A stretch of DNA of 13,617 nt from contig JAHISW010000027.1 of assembly GCA_018817995.1 (NCBI GenBank), forward strand, positions 1 to 13,617, given 5' to 3'. Made by a program: the position numbers and the translations under genes. This stretch comes from Patescibacteria group bacterium. GTDB lineage: Bacteria > Patescibacteriota > Minisyncoccia > JAHISW01 > Tagabacteraceae. Below, one piece after another: positions 6,001 through 13,075 of this stretch; the first letter of the stretch is position 1; the number at the start of each line of letters is the position of its first letter. The notes beneath the pieces are model-generated. The model had not been told where the DNA came from and ran no database searches. It saw nothing but the letters and a program-made list of their open reading frames with translations.

Positions 6001-6384
6001 ATGCGTATATCAGGAGTAAACATACCAGAAAATAAAAGGCTTGAAGTCGCTTTGACCTACCTCTATGGAATAGGACGGATGACGGCAACCAAAATTTTAA
6101 ATGAAGCTTCAATTAGTTTTGATAAAAAGGCAAAAGATTTATCCACAGAAGAGTCAAACAAAATTAGAGACCTACTTGGAAAATATAAATTGGAAGGCGA
6201 CTTAAGAAGAGAGGTATCCAGCAACATAAAGAGAATGAAGGATATTAATAGTTACAGAGGAATAAGACACGCAAAGAGCCTTCCTGTTTGGGGGCAAAGA
6301 ACAAAAACAAATTCACGGACAACGCGACCATACAAAGGAAGAAAGACAATGACAAGTGGAAGAAGAAAAATGGAGAAGAAGTAA
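6001..6384 (+). CDS. rpsM: 30S ribosomal protein S13
   Basis: S13 sits in the head of the 30S subunit, contacts 16S rRNA and P-site tRNA, and bridges to the 50S. ATG 6001 gives MRISGVNIPENKRLEVALTY, the standard N-terminus; an in-frame ATG at 5953 lies inside rpmJ and is rejected. A helix-two-turn-helix occupies about 14-60 (YLYGIGRMTATKIL). The rRNA/tRNA-binding tail YRGIRHAKSLPVWGQRTKTN (85-104) is conserved apart from W97, where most bacteria have arginine. The 127 residues are near the usual 118-125, with a basic extension. It follows rpmJ by one base and has no Shine-Dalgarno site, so reinitiation is likely. Confidence 0.97.
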   Translation: MRISGVNIPENKRLEVALTYLYGIGRMTATKILNEASISFDKKAKDLSTEESNKIRDLLGKYKLEGDLRREVSSNIKRMKDINSYRGIRHAKSLPVWGQRTKTNSRTTRPYKGRKTMTSGRRKMEKK

Positions 6385-6393
6385 TTCAGTAAC

Positions 6394-6828
6394 ATGGGAA
6401 AAAAGAGAATTATAAAAACAAAAGGAGGTGGTCTTAGCGCTGAATTGAGAGCGCGAGCGGTTTCTCGCTTGCCAAAAAGAAGATTAGATTCGGGGATAAT
6501 TTTTATAAAAGCAACATATAACAATACTCGCGTAACTTTTACCGATAACGAAGGAAATGCCATTATTTGGGCTTCGTCAGGCAGTTTAGGGTTTAAAGGG
6601 GCAAAAAAAAGTACTCCTTTTGCCGCCTCTAAAGTATCTGAATTGGTTATAGAAAAGGCCAAGCAGATAGGAGTTAAGGATGTTGATGTTGAAATTTGCG
6701 GGACGGGTGGAGGCAGAGAATCAGCCCTCAGAACAATTAATGCAAAGGGTCTAAATATCCTCTCTGTCAAAGACACGACACCGATACCGCATAATGGTCC
6801 GAGGCCGAAAAAACCAAGAAGGGTTTAA
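6394..6828 (+). CDS. rpsK: 30S ribosomal protein S11
   Basis: S11 lines the mRNA exit region of the 30S platform. Core signatures include FIKATYNNTRVTFTDNEGN (about 36-54), WASSGSLGFKGAKKSTPFAA (about 59-78), CGTGGGRESALRT (about 102-114) and the C-terminal DTTPIPHNGPRPKKPRRV. The usual HNGCRP has proline in place of cysteine. Length is 144, about 15 longer than E. coli because of a basic N-terminal extension (KKRIIKTKGGG). It lies 9 bases after rpsM with no Shine-Dalgarno site at useful distance. Confidence 0.97.
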   Translation: MGKKRIIKTKGGGLSAELRARAVSRLPKRRLDSGIIFIKATYNNTRVTFTDNEGNAIIWASSGSLGFKGAKKSTPFAASKVSELVIEKAKQIGVKDVDVEICGTGGGRESALRTINAKGLNILSVKDTTPIPHNGPRPKKPRRV

Positions 6829-6836
6829 ATTTAAAT

Positions 6837-7457
6837 ATGAGTAATACAAAATGCAAAACATGTAGAAGAGTCGGGCAAAAGCTTTTCCTTAAAGAAGAGA
6901 AGTGTTCCAGTATAAAATGTCCGGTATCCCGAAAACCATATCCGCCCGGCAGAAAAGCTAAAAAAATGCGTCCACTTTCTGAATACGGAACGCAACTAAA
7001 AGAGAAACAAAAGCTTAAATTTCTCTATGGTTTAAGAGAAAGACCGTTCGCAAATTATATAAACGACGCCATGAAGAAGGGGGGGTCCGGCATTGGTTCT
7101 AGTTTGATTTGTCTTTTGGAACAAAGATTGGACAATGTTGTCTTTCGCCTTGGACTTGCTCGTTCTCGTAGTTTGTCTCGCCAAATTGTAAGCCACGGGC
7201 ATATTTGTGTAAACGGAAGAAAAGTAACAATCCCTTCTTTCAGAGTAAAAAAGGGTGACAAGATATCAATAAGGCGAGGGAGCGAAAACAAAAGTATTTT
7301 TTCGGATTTAGATATATGGCTTAAGAAGTACAGCCCTCCATCATGGCTACGATTAGACAAAGACAAAAAAATAGGGGAAGTGGTTGGGAAAATATCGCCC
7401 AAAGACATTGATTCAAGTATAAACTTAAATTTAATAATAGAGTTTTATTCGCGATAA
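6837..7457 (+). CDS. rpsD: 30S ribosomal protein S4, zinc-finger form
   Basis: S4 nucleates 30S assembly by binding the 5' domain of 16S rRNA. The N-terminus carries C6, C9, C23 and C28, a complete zinc-ribbon of the C+ type. The S4 RNA-binding domain runs from about 96 to 160 (LEQRLDNVVFRLGLARSRS, then VNGRKVTIPSFRVKKGD). Length is 206, the family norm. In E. coli S4 represses the alpha operon through a pseudoknot before rpsM. Here rpsM follows rpmJ by one base and the operon mRNA has no leader, so that control is unlikely in its known form. The start ATG follows TTTAAATTTAAAT without a Shine-Dalgarno site. Confidence 0.97.
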   Translation: MSNTKCKTCRRVGQKLFLKEEKCSSIKCPVSRKPYPPGRKAKKMRPLSEYGTQLKEKQKLKFLYGLRERPFANYINDAMKKGGSGIGSSLICLLEQRLDNVVFRLGLARSRSLSRQIVSHGHICVNGRKVTIPSFRVKKGDKISIRRGSENKSIFSDLDIWLKKYSPPSWLRLDKDKKIGEVVGKISPKDIDSSINLNLIIEFYSR

Positions 7458-7468
7458 TAATTTTATTT

Positions 7469-8497
7469 ATGAATTACGAAATAATTTTACCAACCAAACC
7501 GCATGTTGTTTCAGAAGATGGAAACAAAGGCGTTTACGAAATAGGCGGTTTATACGCCGGTTACGGACACACCCTTGGCAATTCTCTGAGAAGGATTATC
7601 CTTTCTTCTTTGCCCGGGGCGTCTATTACCACGGTAAAAATTGACGGCGTAAGTCATGAATTTTCAACTTTGGAGGGCGTGAAAGAAGATGTCATAACCA
7701 TACTTTTAAACCTGAAACAAATAAGGTTTAAACTAGAGGGAGATGAACCTCAAAAAATTAAACTGTCCGCCAGGGGACAAAAAAAAGTGAAAGCCGGTGA
7801 TTTGAAAATACCAGCGCAGATAACGATCTTGAATACGGACAAATTGATTGCGACATTAACCGACAAAAAGTCCAAACTGGATGCCGAGATAACAATAGAA
7901 AAAGGATTGGGTTATGTTCCACGAGAAGTATTGAGAAAGGAAAAAATTGATGCGGGAGTTATTGTTGTTAATGCGGTCTTTTCTCCCGTACGAAGAATAA
8001 ATTATGAAGTAGAAAACATGCGCGTGGGGGAACGCACAGATTATAATAAACTGCGTTTCTTGATAGAAACCGACGGTAGTATAAGCCCAAGAGAGGCATT
8101 GGAAAATTCAATAAAGATTTTGATAAAACAACTAAGCGCAATTGTTGGTATTTCAGAAAAAGAAACTGAAAAAATCATTAAGGAAACGACCTCTGAACAA
8201 AAAGACATGATGGACAAACGGCAGAAGAAAAAGGAGGAGAAGATGAAGAAAAAAGAAGAGAGCGCGGAAAAGAAAAAAGATGAAAGAGAAGTGGAAGAGG
8301 ATTCTTTAAAAACTAGAGTTGAAGATCTTGGTTTGTCCAAAAGAACACTTAATAGCTTATCAAAGGCCGGTATCAGAACAGCGGGAGGGCTTGCGCGAAA
8401 AAGAGAAGAGGAACTCTCCAGCATCGATGGGATTGGTAACAAGGCAATCAACGAGGTGCGTCGCGCCTTGGGTAATTTTGGACTAATACTAAAATAA
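7469..8497 (+). CDS. rpoA: RNA polymerase alpha subunit with a long charged linker
   Basis: Alpha dimerises to start RNA polymerase assembly, and its C-terminal domain binds promoter UP elements and activators. The N-terminal domain is at about 1-230 (GYGHTLGNSLRRIILSSLPG at 31-50, STLEGVKEDV at 66-75). The C-terminal domain is at about 282-342 with helix-hairpin-helix (SIDGIGNKAINEVR). R292 and N295 in LSKRTLNSL correspond to the DNA-contacting R265 and N268 of E. coli, and G323/K325 to G296/K298, so UP-element reading should be intact. The linker (about 231-280) is rich in K and E (KRQKKKEEKMKKKEE) and is roughly 30 residues longer than in E. coli, probably helical. The gene lies 11 bases after rpsD and 1 base before rplQ. 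Confidence 0.97.
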   Translation: MNYEIILPTKPHVVSEDGNKGVYEIGGLYAGYGHTLGNSLRRIILSSLPGASITTVKIDGVSHEFSTLEGVKEDVITILLNLKQIRFKLEGDEPQKIKLSARGQKKVKAGDLKIPAQITILNTDKLIATLTDKKSKLDAEITIEKGLGYVPREVLRKEKIDAGVIVVNAVFSPVRRINYEVENMRVGERTDYNKLRFLIETDGSISPREALENSIKILIKQLSAIVGISEKETEKIIKETTSEQKDMMDKRQKKKEEKMKKKEESAEKKKDEREVEEDSLKTRVEDLGLSKRTLNSLSKAGIRTAGGLARKREEELSSIDGIGNKAINEVRRALGNFGLILK

Positions 8498-8498
8498 T

Positions 8499-8846
8499 AT
8501 GAGACACCAGTCCAAAGGAAGAAAATTGGGAAGAAAAAAGGACCAAAAAAAGGCGCTCTTTGTATCATTGTCCAACAGTCTTATAAAATATGGGAAAATT
8601 AAGACGACGGAAGCAAAAGCCAAAGAATTAAGACCGATTATAGAAAAGTTAATTACAAAAGCAAAGAAAAACACCCTGGCAAATCGTCGAATCTTGGCTG
8701 CTTATCTTTCTGAAAATACAACAAAAAAAATAATTGACGAAATAAGCCCCAAATATAAGGAACGCGATGGTGGCTATACAAGAATTACCAAAATGGGCCC
8801 AAGACAAACCGATAGAAGCCCAATGGCGGTTATAGAGTTGGTATAA
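8499..8846 (+). CDS. rplQ: 50S ribosomal protein L17
   Basis: L17 lies near the peptide exit tunnel and binds 23S rRNA. The N-terminus MRHQSKGRKLGRK corresponds to the conserved MRHxxxxxKLgR start. TTEAKAKELRPIIEKLITKA (36-55) and the C-terminal GGYTRITKMGPRQTD are diagnostic. Length is 115, slightly below the E. coli 127 and without its acidic tail. It starts one base after the rpoA stop at an AAATAATATG junction, the usual rpoA-rplQ order, without a Shine-Dalgarno site. Confidence 0.97.
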   Translation: MRHQSKGRKLGRKKDQKKALFVSLSNSLIKYGKIKTTEAKAKELRPIIEKLITKAKKNTLANRRILAAYLSENTTKKIIDEISPKYKERDGGYTRITKMGPRQTDRSPMAVIELV

Positions 8847-8848
8847 TT

Positions 8849-9193
8849 ATGAATGACGAATATACAATAGATGTTAAAAATAAAGCGCTGGGACGAGTTG
8901 CATCTCAGGTTGCTTTGATATTGCGCGGAAAAAATAAAGCTGACTTTAAACCTAATGTTGTCCCAAAAATTCGCGTTAAAATATTAAATGTATCAAAAAT
9001 AAAATTGACAGGAAACAAAATGAAAAACAAAGAGTACCAAAGATACTCTGGGTATCCCGGAGGACTAAAAACGATACCTTTTCAAAAAATGTTTGAAAGC
9101 GACCCCAACAAAACCTTTATAAAAGTTGTTCAGGGTATGCTACCAAAGAATAAATTGAATAAAAAATTACTAAATAATTTATCATTTGAATAA
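8849..9193 (+). CDS. rplM: 50S ribosomal protein L13, short form
   Basis: L13 is an early assembly protein of the 50S subunit. The core is clear: KNKALGRVASQVALILRGKN (10-29), LNVSKIKLTGNKMKNKEYQR (about 46-65), GYPGGLK, and VVQGMLPKNKLNKKLLNNL near the end. It has 114 residues against 142 in E. coli: the first dozen or so residues and about 17 C-terminal residues are absent, and the PHVDTGD-like loop reads NVVPKIRV. This fits the reduced ribosomal proteins of CPR bacteria. It starts 2 bases after rplQ, and its TAA overlaps the rpsI ATG by one base (TAATG), as expected for the universal rplM-rpsI pair. Confidence 0.95.
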   Translation: MNDEYTIDVKNKALGRVASQVALILRGKNKADFKPNVVPKIRVKILNVSKIKLTGNKMKNKEYQRYSGYPGGLKTIPFQKMFESDPNKTFIKVVQGMLPKNKLNKKLLNNLSFE

Positions 9194-9618
9194 TGGCATT
9201 AAAAAAGACAAATAAAAAGAGCGACGTTTATTTTGAGGCGGTTGGAAGAAGAAAAAGCGCCACCGCGCGCGCGCGGTTGTCACAAGGTGGCAAGGATAAG
9301 GGTCTTGTAAAGATAAACGAAAAAGATTTTGAAACATATTGTACTCAAAATGAACTCCGAGAAATTATAATATCACCGTTAAAAGAAACCGAAACGTTAA
9401 AAATTTTTTACGTAAGCGGGAAGGTCAACGGGGGTGGCATAAAGTCACAGGCCGAAGCTATGCGACTTGGAATTAGCAGAGCCCTCTTGAAATTTAATCC
9501 TGAATTTAGAGCCGTATTAAAACAAAAAGGTTTTCTGACGCGAAATCCTCGCGTTGTAGAAAGAAAGAAATTTGGGTTGAAAAAAGCAAGAAAAGCGGCG
9601 CAGTGGAGTAAGAGGTAA
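9193..9618 (+). CDS. rpsI: 30S ribosomal protein S9
   Basis: S9 reaches with its C-terminal tail to the anticodon of P-site tRNA. Signatures are AVGRRKSATARARL (about 16-29), VKINEKDFETY, VSGKVNGGGIKSQAEAMRLG (about 74-93), SRALL, and the tail VVERKKFGLKKARKAAQWSKR, where the terminal SKR that contacts tRNA is intact. Length is 141, with an N-terminal extension of about 10 residues compared with E. coli. Codons for ATARAR produce a 16-bp perfect GC palindrome (9262-9277) that stands out in this AT-rich DNA. grpE follows 9 bases later. Confidence 0.97.
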   Translation: MALKKTNKKSDVYFEAVGRRKSATARARLSQGGKDKGLVKINEKDFETYCTQNELREIIISPLKETETLKIFYVSGKVNGGGIKSQAEAMRLGISRALLKFNPEFRAVLKQKGFLTRNPRVVERKKFGLKKARKAAQWSKR

Positions 9619-9627
9619 ACATAAACC

Positions 9628-10128
9628 ATGGACGACATAAAAATAGAAGAAGAAAACACAAACATAGAAGATAAACTAAAGAAACTCAAAGAAAAACTTA
9701 AAAAATGCCAGAAAGAAAAAGAAGAATATCTTGACGGTTGGCAAAGAACGAAAGCGGATTTTATAAATGCCAGAAGGGAAGAGGAGGAAAGGCGGAAAGA
9801 TTTCATAAAATTATCAAATCAGCTGTTGATTGCGGACATTCTTTCTGTCTTAGACAGTTTAGATTTGGCGGTTCAAAGTCAAAAAAATAAAGAAAACGAC
9901 ATAACCGATGGGGTGTATTTAATTAAACTTCAACTTCAAGATGTATTAAAGAAATACGGATTGGAAGTTATGAAAACAAAAGGAGAAAAATTTGACCCTA
10001 AATTTCACGAAGCGATAGAAGAGGTAGAATCAAAAAAAGAAAGTGGTACAATTATTGAAGAAGTGCAAAAGGGTTATAAATTAGATAATAAAGTTTTAAG
10101 ACCCGCCAGGGTCAAAATAACAAAATAA
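9628..10128 (+). CDS. grpE: Nucleotide exchange factor GrpE
   Basis: GrpE releases ADP from DnaK. Residues about 10-60 form a highly charged coiled-coil stalk (DKLKKLKEKLKKCQKEKEE), followed by the conserved WQRTKADFINARREEEERR helix (38-56), the helical hinge LLIADILSVLDSLDLA (66-81), and the beta wing KFDPKFHEAIEEVES (121-135) ending in GYKLDNKVLRPARVKI (149-164). Length is 166, somewhat short of E. coli (197) by a reduced N-terminal tail. The start ATG follows the weak purine run AGAGGT 11 bases upstream. No CIRCE or sigma32-type promoter is visible between rpsI and grpE. dnaK follows after one base (AAATAATATG). Confidence 0.96.
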   Translation: MDDIKIEEENTNIEDKLKKLKEKLKKCQKEKEEYLDGWQRTKADFINARREEEERRKDFIKLSNQLLIADILSVLDSLDLAVQSQKNKENDITDGVYLIKLQLQDVLKKYGLEVMKTKGEKFDPKFHEAIEEVESKKESGTIIEEVQKGYKLDNKVLRPARVKITK

Positions 10129-10129
10129 T

Positions 10130-11998
10130 ATGAGCAAAATATTAGGTATAGATTTAGGCACCACCAATTCGGCAATGGCAATCATTGAGGGAGGGGAGCC
10201 AAAAATTTTGGAAAATGATGAAGGGGCAAGAACGACTCCTTCTGTTGTGGCAATTTCCAAGGCAAAAGAAAGATTGGTCGGAACGCTGGCAAAACGACAG
10301 GCTGTTACAAACCCCAAAAACACTATTTATTCAACAAAAAGACTGATAGGCCGTAAGTTTAATGACAAAGAAGTGCAAAAAGACAGGGAGCTACTTCCAT
10401 ATGAAATGCGTTCTTCGGGAGATGGCGGAATAGAAATTAAAATGGGCGACCTGCCCGACAGCAAGGCGGGAAGCTGGAAAAGACCGGCAGAAGTTTCTGC
10501 GATGATTTTACAAAAATTAAAAAAGGACGCCGAAGCGCGAGTGGGAGAAAAAATTGACGAAGCTATTATTACCGTTCCGGCTTACTTTAGCGACAGCCAA
10601 AGAAAAGCCACAAAAGACGCGGGAGAAATAGCGGGATTTAAAGTTCGTCGAATATTAAACGAGCCAACGGCCGCCGCGCTTGCTTATGGATTTAACAAGA
10701 AAAAGAACGAGCAAATTGTCGTCTATGATTTTGGAGGAGGCACATTTGATATTTCCGTGCTGGAAGTAAGTGACGATGTGATAGAAGTCAAATCAACCAA
10801 TGGAGATACGCACTTAGGCGGAGACGATTTTGACCAACGCATTATTGATTGGATTATTTCGGAATATAAAAAAGAAAGTGGCATTGATGTATCAAAAGAC
10901 GAATTGGCCTTGCAAAGACTTAAAGAAGTCGCGGAAAAAACAAAACACGAATTGTCCAGTACGCTTGAGGCAGAAATAAATATTCCATTCATAACATCAA
11001 ACGAATCCGGACCCCAGCACCTTTTGCTGAAACTTTCCAGAGCGAAACTGGAAGAATTGGTTGAAGATAGCATAGAAAAATCAATAAAAATAACAAAAGA
11101 GGCGATAAAAGACGCAAATTTTGAAGTCGGCGACATAGATGAAGTAATTTTAGTCGGAGGGCAAACAAGAATGCCTGCAATTCAAGAAGCCGTTAAGAAA
11201 TTATTTGATAAGGAACCAAACAAATCCATCAATCCTGATGAAGTTGTCGCAATGGGAGCGGCAATTCAAGCAGGAGTTTTACAGGGTGACGTGAAAGATG
11301 TTCTCCTTTTGGATGTCACGCCACTTTCCTTGGGAATTGAAACAATGGGCGGGATAATGACTAAAATAATGGAAAAAAACACAACAATTCCCGTAAGTCG
11401 TTCCCAAACTTTCTCCACAGCTCAAGATAATCAAAATTCGGTAGAAATACATATTTTGCAGGGAGAAAGAGAAATGGCGCAAGACGATAGAACATTGGGG
11501 AAATTTATTTTGGATGGGATTCCTCCTTCTCCGCGAGGAGTTCCGCAAATTGAAGTGACTTTTGATATAGACGCCAATGGAATTCTAAGTGTTAAAGCAA
11601 AAGACAAGGCCACGGGTAAGGAACAGGCGATACGCATTGAGGCTTCCTCCGATTTAAGTAAAGAGGATGTGGAAAAAATGAAACAAGAAGCGGAAATTCA
11701 CACAGAAGAAGACAGGAAAAAGAAAGAATTTGTTGAGGCGCGCAACATTGCCGACACATTGATTTATACAACAGAAAAAACAATGAGAGATCTCGGAGAA
11801 AAAGTGGGAGAAGACATTAAAAAAACAATAGAAGAAAAAGTTGATGCGTTAAAAAAAGTAAAAGACTCCGACAGTATAGAGGATATAAAAAACAAGACGG
11901 AAGAATTGTCAAAAGAAATTCAAAAAATAGGAGCGGAAATGTATAAAAAAGAAGAACCGAAAGAAGAACCGAAAACCGAAGACGAAAAGCATGAATAA
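10130..11998 (+). CDS. dnaK: Chaperone DnaK (Hsp70)
   Basis: DnaK binds exposed hydrophobic segments of client proteins in cycles of ATP hydrolysis driven by DnaJ and GrpE. The nucleotide-binding domain is at about 1-388: GIDLGTTNSAMA (6-17), catalytic K70, the NEPTAAALAYG segment (177-187), DFGGGTFD (200-207) with T205, and LVGGQTRMP (341-349). The interdomain linker VLLLDVTPLSLG is at 391-402. The substrate-binding beta domain runs to about 505, then the helical lid, and an acidic EEPKEEPKTEDE tail. Length is 622 and all key residues are present, so it should be fully active. The lid tail ends with EDEKHE rather than the E. coli EEVKD motif. It overlaps the dnaJ start by 8 bases. Confidence 0.98.
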   Translation: MSKILGIDLGTTNSAMAIIEGGEPKILENDEGARTTPSVVAISKAKERLVGTLAKRQAVTNPKNTIYSTKRLIGRKFNDKEVQKDRELLPYEMRSSGDGGIEIKMGDLPDSKAGSWKRPAEVSAMILQKLKKDAEARVGEKIDEAIITVPAYFSDSQRKATKDAGEIAGFKVRRILNEPTAAALAYGFNKKKNEQIVVYDFGGGTFDISVLEVSDDVIEVKSTNGDTHLGGDDFDQRIIDWIISEYKKESGIDVSKDELALQRLKEVAEKTKHELSSTLEAEINIPFITSNESGPQHLLLKLSRAKLEELVEDSIEKSIKITKEAIKDANFEVGDIDEVILVGGQTRMPAIQEAVKKLFDKEPNKSINPDEVVAMGAAIQAGVLQGDVKDVLLLDVTPLSLGIETMGGIMTKIMEKNTTIPVSRSQTFSTAQDNQNSVEIHILQGEREMAQDDRTLGKFILDGIPPSPRGVPQIEVTFDIDANGILSVKAKDKATGKEQAIRIEASSDLSKEDVEKMKQEAEIHTEEDRKKKEFVEARNIADTLIYTTEKTMRDLGEKVGEDIKKTIEEKVDALKKVKDSDSIEDIKNKTEELSKEIQKIGAEMYKKEEPKEEPKTEDEKHE

Positions 11999-13070
11999 AG
12001 ATTACTACAACATACTGGGCATACAAAAAAACGCCTCTAAAGAAGAGCTTAAAAAGGCATACCATAAAATGGCTCGCAAATATCATCCCGACAAGGACAA
12101 TGGGGATGAAAAAAAATTCAAAGAAATAAACGAGGCGTATTATGTTTTGGGCGATGAAAAAAGACGTTCCGAATACGATAGATACGGAAGGGTGTTTAGC
12201 AATGCCGGTGGCAATCAGTCCGGATTCGGAAATTTTGAAGGATTTTCCGCTGGGGGTGGATCCGCCTTTGGCGGAGATTTTTCTGATTTTTCCGATATTT
12301 TTGAGAATCTGTTTGGCTTTTCTGGAGCGAGAGGAGATACCAAAAAACAAAGGGGGCGGGACATTTCAATTGATATGGAAGTATCCTTTGAAGAAGCTAT
12401 CTTTGGGACCACACGCAAGGTTCTTTTAACAAAACCTGGAGTATGTGACGATTGCAAAGGAAAAGGATCCGCCCCAGACGCAATTTTTAAAAAATGCGAC
12501 CATTGCCAAGGTTCGGGTAAAATACATGAAACAAGACGTTCTTTTTTTGGAACCTTCACGGTAATGAAATCCTGCGTATCATGCGAGGGGACCGGTAAAA
12601 TTCCATCAAAAAAATGCCGAGAATGCAAAGGAAGCGGAATAGTGAAAAAGGCGGAAGAAATAATCATAGAAATACCATCGGGTATTTATAACGGGGAAAT
12701 GATAAAACAGACAGGCAGGGGGGAGGCAGTGGCTAAGGGAATTTCCGGGGATTTATACATAAAAGTGCACGTTAAGCCACACTCTGTGTTCAAAAGAGAG
12801 GGATTTAATATTACAATGGACTTAAGTATACCGCTATCCGAAGCTCTTTTGGGAGGAGAAAGAAAAATAAAAACACTGGAAGGGGAGATAAAAATGAAAA
12901 TCCCGGCAGGCATTAATTACGGAGAAATCTTGAGGACAAGAAATAAAGGGGTGCCCCAACCAAATGGGGAAAGGGGTGATCTGTTGATAAAGATTTTAGT
13001 TAAAATACCAAAAAATCTTTCCCCAAAAAGCAGAAAATTAATTGAGGAATTAAAAAAAGAAGGAATCTGA
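11991..13070 (+). CDS. dnaJ: Co-chaperone DnaJ (type I Hsp40)
   Basis: DnaJ delivers clients to DnaK and stimulates its ATPase. The J domain is at 1-68 with HPD at 32-34. The G/F-rich linker runs from about 70 to 115 (GGNQSGFGNFEGFSAGGG). The zinc region has four CxxCxGxG repeats starting at C152, C169, C195 and C209, all intact. C-terminal domains I and II extend to 340 (IEIPSGIYNGEMIKQTGRGE; IPAGINYGEILRTRNKGVP). Length 359 is normal for a type I DnaJ. The ATG lies inside the last codons of dnaK (8-base overlap), so translation is coupled. No Shine-Dalgarno site is seen. Confidence 0.97.
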   Translation: MNKDYYNILGIQKNASKEELKKAYHKMARKYHPDKDNGDEKKFKEINEAYYVLGDEKRRSEYDRYGRVFSNAGGNQSGFGNFEGFSAGGGSAFGGDFSDFSDIFENLFGFSGARGDTKKQRGRDISIDMEVSFEEAIFGTTRKVLLTKPGVCDDCKGKGSAPDAIFKKCDHCQGSGKIHETRRSFFGTFTVMKSCVSCEGTGKIPSKKCRECKGSGIVKKAEEIIIEIPSGIYNGEMIKQTGRGEAVAKGISGDLYIKVHVKPHSVFKREGFNITMDLSIPLSEALLGGERKIKTLEGEIKMKIPAGINYGEILRTRNKGVPQPNGERGDLLIKILVKIPKNLSPKSRKLIEELKKEGI

Positions 13071-13075
13071 TAAAA

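Noticed and set aside
6252..6776. Long minus-strand open frame of 174 codons
   Set aside because: It lies opposite rpsM and rpsK, which are unmistakable; its product resembles no family and has no start signals.
6837..6930. S4 with a degraded zinc finger
   Set aside because: On inspection all four cysteines (6, 9, 23, 28) are present.
8041..8568. Long minus-strand open frame of 175 codons, rich in F and S
   Set aside because: It is the antisense of the K/E-rich rpoA linker and C-terminal domain; F/S richness is the expected complement of AAA/GAA codons.
9603..9640. CIRCE element before grpE
   Set aside because: No TTAGCACTC-N9-GAGTGCTAA or close variant is present; only 9 bases separate rpsI and grpE.
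11817..12350. Long minus-strand open frame of 177 codons opposite dnaK/dnaJ
   Set aside because: It is a shadow of two well-conserved genes and its hydrophobic character is the complement of lysine-rich coding.
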